A DNA stretch of 26,086 nucleotides from Candidatus Eiseniibacteriota bacterium (lineage in GTDB: Bacteria; Eisenbacteria; RBG-16-71-46; JAGVPR01), in NCBI GenBank assembly GCA_020052115.1, contig JAGVPR010000364.1, forward strand, positions 1 to 26,086. The letters are read 5' to 3'. Positions 22,276 through 26,086 of this stretch are shown piece after piece. The notes beneath the pieces were generated by a model, which saw nothing but the letters and a program-made list of their open reading frames with translations, was not told the DNA's origin and did not search any database. How positions within the stretch are numbered: position 1 is the first letter of the stretch; the number at the start of each line of letters is the position of its first letter. The translations under genes and the position numbers were made by a program.

Positions 22276-22797
22276 TCAGTAGATTTCCGTCAGTCCGGCG
22301 TCGGCGATGATGATCCCGGCGCACGTGTCGACGTCGTTGCACAGCTTGCAGGGAACGACGGTGACCTTTCGCCCGGGATCTTCGTTGTCCTGGTTGAAGT
22401 ACTCGTTGAGGGCGTCGATCCCCTCGGGGCTCACGCAATGGCCCGATGCGTGACGGCTGTCGGCACAGAGGGCCACGTAGACGGTCGAGCCCCCGCCCTG
22501 CCGCGCGTTGAGCTGCGCGACGGCGCACCGGGCATCTTGGCATGTGGACAGCATGAGCGCCGTCATGTCATCGAGATCCACGCGCGCGCCGCAGGAGGAG
22601 CACTCGAGGTGGAACTTCACCGCCTGAAAGCTGCCCTGGTAGATCCAGAAGTGCTGCCCCTCGCGGTACTCGTCGATGGGTCGGACCGGCTCGGGCGTGA
22701 AGAAGGACGTGCGGGCGCCGCACTCGAAGCAGCCTTCCAGGACGAGATATCCGGGGCGGATATCGGTCATCTGCCAGCCATGAGAGTGCGGACTCAT
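22276..22797 (-). CDS. Cys-rich zinc-ribbon-like protein heading the operon
   Basis: I do not recognise this 173-residue protein. It has C-x2-C knuckles GCFECGART and LECSSCGARVD, which together look like a zinc ribbon, then C-rich LSTCQDARCAV, YVALCADSRHASGHCVSPEG and VVPCKLCNDVDTC. The C-terminal part GIIIADAGLTEIY is hydrophobic. No signal peptide or TM helix is clear. Of three in-frame ATGs (22863, 22797, 22770) I choose 22797, which has GGAGGGG just upstream; 22863 would lie upstream of the predicted transcript start. It is first in the operon. Metal binding and a regulatory or assembly role for the redox complex are guesses from position and Cys content. Confidence 0.7.
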   Translation of the reverse strand: MSPHSHGWQMTDIRPGYLVLEGCFECGARTSFFTPEPVRPIDEYREGQHFWIYQGSFQAVKFHLECSSCGARVDLDDMTALMLSTCQDARCAVAQLNARQGGGSTVYVALCADSRHASGHCVSPEGIDALNEYFNQDNEDPGRKVTVVPCKLCNDVDTCAGIIIADAGLTEIY

Positions 22798-22844
22798 GCC
22801 CCCTCCGCGGTGGATGGAGCGGGTCGATTCCACCGATGGAGGCG

Positions 22845-22874
22845 AGTATAGGATGGGCCCCAAGGCGCATGCAA
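22845..22874 (-). promoter_or_regulatory. Sigma70-type promoter of the redox operon
   Basis: On the minus strand TTGCAT (22874-22869) is followed after 18 nt by TATACT (22850-22845). The transcript would start near 22838, giving a leader of about 40 nt to ATG 22797. The left end of the miniature IS element lies about 40 nt upstream of the -35. Confidence 0.6.
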
Positions 22875-22914
22875 GAGTAAATAGTCTGAATCCAAAGAGC
22901 GGATGGCGACCGAG

Positions 22915-23228
22915 TGTCCATCCCGAAAACCGCGAGCGTCATTGATTTCGTGAGTTCCAGAGGCTCGTGTCTCCCCGCTCTCGCCGCGGCTCATGCGATC
23001 CTGTGGCTCTGTGCTCCGAGGGTGTAGGCATCCCCGGATGCCAACACTTCTACGAATCCTGGCTGTCTGTCTGCCCGACATCTTCAGATCCCGGCCACGT
23101 GATCGAGAGCGAGGATCTCGGCGGCCTGCATCATCACTACCATCGCGTCGCGGGCGACGCTCCGACTCCCAGTTGCCGCCAACCCGATTCACGTCTGATC
23201 GAGGCGATTCGCGTTCTTGGGACCGACA
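22915..23228 (+). mobile_element. Miniature (MITE-like) derivative of the IS at 10496
   Basis: The 314-bp element has left end TGTCCATCCCGAAAACCGCG (22915) and right end GATTCGCGTTCTTGGGACCG followed by ACA (to 23228). It is collinear with the IS at 10496: the start codon follows the left end by the same distance (125 and 123 nt), the first 19 codons are MPTLLRILAVCLPDIFRSR, and they join directly to the last codons (ESEDLGGLHHHYHRVA) in another frame at about 23095. Nearly the whole transposase is deleted, leaving only both ends. Confidence 0.75.
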
Positions 23229-23304
23229 GATTGCGATGATTCTTGCCCGGAAATGCCGTGGCCGAGCGAGCGCAGGCCGGAGAAGCGGGCCGAGAAATGA
23301 GGTG

Positions 23305-23333
23305 TTGACAGCGTAGCGGAGGACTTGTACGAT
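23305..23333 (+). promoter_or_regulatory. Promoter of the cold-shock gene
   Basis: A consensus TTGACA (23305-23310), a 17-nt spacer and TACGAT (23328-23333) predict a start near 23340. This gives an untranslated leader of about 130 nt, the length known to matter in cspA-type messages. Confidence 0.65.
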
Positions 23334-23407
23334 CAGGTCAAGCTGAGTTTCGCGCAGAAGCAAACACTGGGCTGTCGGAGCTTGTCACCGGCGGCCCTTT
23401 CTTCTTG

Positions 23408-23424
23408 CCCGGCAGCGTGCCGGG
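23408..23424 (+). other. Hairpin in the cold-shock leader
   Basis: CCCGGCA-GCG-TGCCGGG is a perfect 7-bp stem with a 3-nt loop midway in the predicted leader. It could be part of a temperature-dependent fold. No family match is claimed. Confidence 0.45.
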
Positions 23425-23473
23425 TTGAGGTGGGGGTAAGCAGCCCCTGTGTAGAATCACAGTAGGAGCGACA

Positions 23474-23674
23474 ATGAGTCAGGGAGTTGTCAAGTGGTTC
23501 AACGACGCGAAGGGCTTCGGATTCATCACCCAGGACGGTGGCGAGGACGTGTTCGTCCACCACACTGCCATCACCGCGGAAGGCTTCCGCTCGCTGGCTG
23601 AAGGCGACCGGGTGGAGTTCGAGGTGACCAAGGGCCCGAAGGGCCTTCAGGCCAGCAGCGTCCGCAAGGCCTAA
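23474..23674 (+). CDS. cspA: Cold-shock protein (CspA family)
   Basis: This 66-residue OB-fold RNA/DNA-binding protein has the full family signature: VKWFNDAKGFGFIT (RNP1-like) and EDVFVHHTAI (RNP2-like), ending in VEFEVTKGPKGLQASSVRKA. It melts mRNA secondary structure in the cytoplasm. TAGGAG lies about 6 nt before ATG 23474. It is a single-gene unit with its own promoter, long leader and terminator. Whether cold-induced or constitutive cannot be read from the sequence, although the long leader favours post-transcriptional control. Confidence 0.95.
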   Translation: MSQGVVKWFNDAKGFGFITQDGGEDVFVHHTAITAEGFRSLAEGDRVEFEVTKGPKGLQASSVRKA

Positions 23675-23746
23675 CGCGTCGCTCGACCGCTCGGTCGACC
23701 GGGAGCACTCGGTCCCGCGTTGAGCGAGCCACTTGAGTGAAGGTCG

Positions 23747-23787
23747 ATGCCCCGGGGGTGTCAGCTCCCGGGGCATTGCGTTTCTTC
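23747..23787 (+). terminator. Rho-independent terminator of the cold-shock gene
   Basis: A perfect 10-bp stem ATGCCCCGGG (23747-23756) / CCCGGGGCAT (23767-23776) with a 10-nt loop is followed by TGCGTTTCTTCC. Confidence 0.7.
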
Positions 23788-23801
23788 CGCACGCCGCCAG
23801 A

Positions 23802-24045
23802 TGTCTATCCCGAGAATTCCTTCCGGGTTGCTGCCATTCCCGTTACGCCGAATCCAGCCCACCGCCAATATGAGGCTCCACACCGCAGTTGGCAGCCTCA
23901 CGTCTTCAGACGCCGTCGGCTGGTCGTTTCACCCTTGTGCCTCAACAGCCGACGGGGCGCCTCGGTGGAGGTGATTCGTCGCAACAAGCACGAGTTTGAG
24001 TTTTCGGGACGGACAGTGAGCAAATTCGAGTTTTCGGGACGGACA
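23802..24045 (+). mobile_element. Second miniature IS remnant with a doubled right end
   Basis: A degenerate left end TGTCTATCCCGAGAATTCC (23802) pairs with two tandem right ends, GAGTTTTCGGGACGGACA ending at 24015 and again at 24045, 30 nt apart. The interior of about 180 nt has no transposase homology that I can see. The second right end stops 3 nt before the stop codon of the membrane protein gene. Confidence 0.55.
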
Positions 24046-24048
24046 CCC

Positions 24049-25410
24049 TCAGGCAAAGCTGAAGATCAGGGGAAACACCACCACCACGATGGCGGCCCAG
24101 AGGGAATAGACGGGAAGATAGGATGTCTGCCACCGCTCGAGAGCGCTGAACGGCGCCCGGCCGCGCACGAAGCGCGCGTAGAGCCAGGCCGACCATGAGA
24201 GATTGACGAGGAGGATCAGGTTCTCGCCGAGCGCCGCCGTGCGATTCGGAGTGAAGCCGAAATCGGAGATCCGAGCGGCGATGGCGGCCAGGGCGACCAC
24301 GTCGACGACGAGCGCGCTCACGACGAGGATGAGATGGAGGAAATCGAAGGCGCCGGGCGGAGACAGCGGATCCCGGGCGGAGACAGCGTAGAGCAGGAGC
24401 CCGAGAACAACGGCAAGCAGCAGATCGAAGCCGATCAGGACCTCCCGCTGGACGTCGATCCCGCGGCTCGTCCAGATCATCGTCGCCAGGAACACCACGA
24501 GAACGAGCGTGAAGAGCGGTGTGAAGAGCCGGGTGAGCACCGGCGCCATGTTCTCGATCACGCCCTGCTTTGCTTCCACGAGCCAGGATCCGACGATCAC
24601 GGCGCCCATGGCCCCGCAGGACAAGAGCCACTGCGTGATGAACGTCTCAGCTCGCAGACCGATCGCCTCGAACATGGCCATCGTGAAGAGCGACAGGACG
24701 CCGCCGCCGAGAGCGATCAAGACGTAGTAGATGAACAGCTCGCCCGAGAATCGAACGAAGTTCATCCGCTCGTCCGAGTCACGCCAGCGGAAGACCACAT
24801 AAGCAAGGCCCACCACCAGCCAGAGAGCGATGGGGAGATGGATCGCGGCCAGCACAAAGGTGTGGCCCTGGGGCCGGAACGGATAGAGGTTCACCACCGC
24901 GGCGGCCGCGGCGAAGGGGATGAGCAACCGGACGAACCCCGCGGCGCCCAGGTCCCGCTTCCAGGCCAGATACGCCGTCAGAAACGGGAGGACGAAGAAG
25001 CCGAGGTTGCGCGCGTAGAAGTCCTGCGCATCCCCCGCGAAGCGGATGCCGAAGAGCTCGGGGATCTTGATCGCCGCGGCGGCCGCCACGGCGAGAGCCA
25101 CGACGACGATCGGTTCTTTCCGCAGCGGTTTCTCGCCGGAGCCGCCGGACCCGAGCACGAGCTGCCGCCACAGACGGTCGGAGTGCTCCCGGGCGAACTC
25201 GCGGGACAGCGCATTCAGGCTGCCGATCCGCTTCACGGCGATCAGAAACGCTTCGTCGGCCGCCAGGCCGGCTGCGGTGAGCGCCTCGATCTGATCCCGG
25301 AGATGTCCTTCGAGCTCCTCCACGTCGGAGTCCGCGATGGCCTTGCCGCTGCCGACGAACGATCGCCATTCCGCGATCTGGCGTTCGAGCAGTTCAGTGT
25401 CTGCGGTCAT
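24049..25410 (-). CDS. Polytopic membrane protein with PadR-linked N-terminal domain
   Basis: The first 90 or so residues of this 453-residue protein (ELLERQIAEWRSFVGSG, DVEELEGHLRDQIEALTAAG, AFLIAVKRIGSLNALSREFA) are the soluble 'permease prefix' helical domain usually found on proteins encoded beside PadR regulators. About ten to twelve hydrophobic segments follow (for example PIVVVALAVAAAAAI, NLGFFVLPFLTAYLA, FIYYVLIALGGGVLSLF and LWAAIVVVVFPLIFSFA). This is close to DUF4153-like proteins in shape. ATG 25410 lies 4 nt after the PadR stop codon, so the two form one transcript. Transport substrate, if any, is unknown. Confidence 0.8.
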   Translation of the reverse strand: MTADTELLERQIAEWRSFVGSGKAIADSDVEELEGHLRDQIEALTAAGLAADEAFLIAVKRIGSLNALSREFAREHSDRLWRQLVLGSGGSGEKPLRKEPIVVVALAVAAAAAIKIPELFGIRFAGDAQDFYARNLGFFVLPFLTAYLAWKRDLGAAGFVRLLIPFAAAAAVVNLYPFRPQGHTFVLAAIHLPIALWLVVGLAYVVFRWRDSDERMNFVRFSGELFIYYVLIALGGGVLSLFTMAMFEAIGLRAETFITQWLLSCGAMGAVIVGSWLVEAKQGVIENMAPVLTRLFTPLFTLVLVVFLATMIWTSRGIDVQREVLIGFDLLLAVVLGLLLYAVSARDPLSPPGAFDFLHLILVVSALVVDVVALAAIAARISDFGFTPNRTAALGENLILLVNLSWSAWLYARFVRGRAPFSALERWQTSYLPVYSLWAAIVVVVFPLIFSFA

Positions 25411-25414
25411 TCGA

Positions 25415-25783
25415 TCAGCGTCCTTGTAGCGAGGGATCGGGAGCCGCCCGCACGGCCAGGAGCAACCACACGTTTCGCAGCGCAGCGTCGACGGCCTGCC
25501 ACTGCCCGCGCTCCGCGGCCAGTTGCACCTTTCCCCGCGGCGTGATCCGGTAGTACTTGCGCTTCCGCCCGCTCTCCGACTTCTGCCACTTTCCGGCGAT
25601 GTAACCGAGCCGTTCGAGCCTGTGCAGCACCGGATAGAGCATGCCGTCGCTCCACTCCAGGCGCCCGCCCGAGAGCTCGCTCACCCGCTTCAAGATGGCG
25701 TAGCCGTAGCTGTCACGCCCTGCGAGGATCGCCAGCACGAGGGGCGTGGCCGAGGCGGCAACGAGGTCCTTGTTGATGTCCAT
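25415..25783 (-). CDS. PadR-family transcriptional regulator
   Basis: This 122-residue winged-helix regulator has the PadR core: TPLVLAILAGRDSYGYAILK, WSDGMLYPVLHRLERLGYI, then the wing KWQKSESGRKRKYYRITPRG and a C-terminal dimerisation helix (AERGQWQAVDAALRN). ATG 25783 is chosen because homologues start near MDINKDLVAASATPLVLA; the open frame runs 14 codons further but would lie upstream of the predicted transcript start. It most likely represses its own operon, including the membrane protein behind it, through the palindrome in its promoter. The ligand is unknown. Confidence 0.9.
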   Translation of the reverse strand: MDINKDLVAASATPLVLAILAGRDSYGYAILKRVSELSGGRLEWSDGMLYPVLHRLERLGYIAGKWQKSESGRKRKYYRITPRGKVQLAAERGQWQAVDAALRNVWLLLAVRAAPDPSLQGR

Positions 25784-25790
25784 ACCTGGC

Positions 25791-25808
25791 GCCACTATAC
25801 ATAGTGGC
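25791..25808. promoter_or_regulatory. Palindromic operator of the padR operon
   Basis: GCCACTAT-AC-ATAGTGGC is a perfect 8-bp inverted repeat with a 2-nt centre. It covers the -10 hexamer of the padR promoter, so binding there would block RNA polymerase. Confidence 0.65.
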
Positions 25809-25822
25809 GCTACGTATGTCAA
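25794..25822 (-). promoter_or_regulatory. padR operon promoter
   Basis: On the minus strand a consensus-like TTGACA (25822-25817), a 17-nt spacer and TATAGT (25799-25794) give a near-ideal promoter. The transcript would start about 4-8 nt before ATG 25783, giving a very short leader. Confidence 0.75.
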
Positions 25823-25835
25823 CAAGAAGAGTTCC

Positions 25836-25863
25836 GAGGCAATTCGACCTTTCGGGACGGACA
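25836..25863 (+). repeat. Solitary right end of the TGTCC IS family
   Basis: GAGGCAATTCGACCTTTCGG continuing GACGGACA matches the right end at 11345-11372 closely (GAGGCAATTCGACATTTCGG). No left end or transposase is nearby. It lies between the divergent padR and radical-SAM-like genes. Confidence 0.6.
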
Positions 25864-25922
25864 GCCGGCTCCCCAGAACCTGCTATGATTCTGGGCACCC
25901 GTTTCGGCGAGGAGGACACACA

Positions 25923-25985
25923 ATGCGCCTGTTCGCCTGTCTCTTCATCACAGCGGAGGCCGGCGCAGTCGCGGAGAGGCAGTGA
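25923..25985 (+). CDS. Short leader ORF coupled to the next gene
   Basis: ATG 25923 follows GAGGAGG (25907-25913) at good spacing and opens a 20-codon frame, MRLFACLFITAEAGAVAERQ. Its TGA stop (25983-25985) overlaps the GTG start of the following gene (GTGA). The peptide has a short hydrophobic N-terminus but is too small to call by homology. It may be a translational-coupling leader or the remnant start of an older gene. TATGAT at 25884-25889 could be the -10 of the common promoter, without a recognisable -35. Confidence 0.35.
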   Translation: MRLFACLFITAEAGAVAERQ

Positions 25986-26086
25986 TTCTTCTCATCCACC
26001 CACCCGTAGCGAAGATCAGCGAGGCTCCCGGCGGGCCGACCGCGCTCGCGGGTGCGCTGCGGCGCCACGGCGTCGCCTGCCGGGTC
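25982..26086 (+). CDS. B12-binding radical-SAM-like protein, N-terminal start (partial)
   Basis: The first 35 residues read VILLIHPPVAKISEAPGGPT, then ALAGALRRHGVACRV. The LLIHPPxAKxxExP start followed by LAGALRRHGVxCRV is characteristic of the N-terminal Rossmann-like B12-binding domain that precedes radical-SAM domains. The CxxxCxxC cluster motif would lie beyond the window, so the enzymatic assignment is not proven here. GGAGAGG lies just before GTG 25982. Confidence 0.6.
   Translation, partial: MILLIHPPVAKISEAPGGPTALAGALRRHGVACRV

Noticed and set aside
12529..22797. Electron-bifurcating [FeFe]-hydrogenase operon (HydABC)
   Set aside because: HydB- and HydC-like subunits are there, but no catalytic HydA; the hydrogenase-like protein lacks the proton-relay Cys and sits with regulators.
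23333..23776. Minus-strand 147-codon frame over the cold-shock gene
   Set aside because: Antisense to a certain cspA-type gene and crosses its terminator and leader.
1..26086. CRISPR arrays, tRNA, rRNA, riboswitch classes
   Set aside because: No regularly spaced repeats, no cloverleaf-like or rRNA-like segments and no riboswitch core that I can recognise by eye; a covariance-model scan was not possible.

Overview
The window is GC-rich (codon third positions mostly G or C) and carries no rRNA, tRNA or CRISPR that I can see. A long Ser/Thr kinase fused to a TolB-like propeller, PadR-linked membrane proteins, MacAB-type exporters and debris of rve-type insertion sequences suggest a soil or sediment bacterium of the Acidobacteriota/Eisenbacteriota kind. 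This placement is an inference from gene style; no marker gene is present.

Layout. Positions 1-567 (minus) hold the start of a secreted repeat protein, followed by a broken propeller fragment. Positions 1096-5643 (plus) are a tripartite-type efflux operon: a MacA-like adaptor, a MacB-like ATPase-permease and a second permease without its own ATPase. Positions 5775-6363 (minus) hold a secreted cupin and a possible tiny membrane peptide. Positions 6844-9624 (plus) encode the receptor-like kinase. Positions 9745-12524 are a mobile-element graveyard: a Calx-beta gene cut by an IS, two decayed transposase copies from two IS families, and a small basic protein that seems to start at CTG.

The core is a ten-gene minus-strand operon, 22797 down to 12529, with a good promoter at 22874-22845. 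In transcription order it encodes a Cys-rich zinc-ribbon-like protein, a DRTGG protein, NuoE-, NuoF- and NuoG-like subunits, NfnA and NfnB, a second DRTGG protein, an RsbW-like ATPase and an [FeFe]-hydrogenase-like iron-sulfur protein. The NuoEF pair looks like the HydBC/StnAB electron-bifurcating module. The NuoG-like subunit has no Cys or Sec where formate dehydrogenases bind molybdenum, and no catalytic hydrogenase subunit is present. The set therefore looks like a soluble NADH/NADPH/ferredoxin-balancing complex related to the Stn transhydrogenases, but split into separate genes and carrying a complete NfnAB, with a built-in redox- or H2-sensing module of DRTGG, ATPase and H-cluster-like proteins.

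To the right come a 314-bp miniature derivative of one of the IS families just upstream of the operon promoter, a cold-shock gene with promoter, long leader and terminator, a second miniature remnant, a PadR regulator/membrane protein pair with an operator-overlapped promoter, and the start of a B12-binding radical-SAM-like gene preceded by a short coupled leader ORF.
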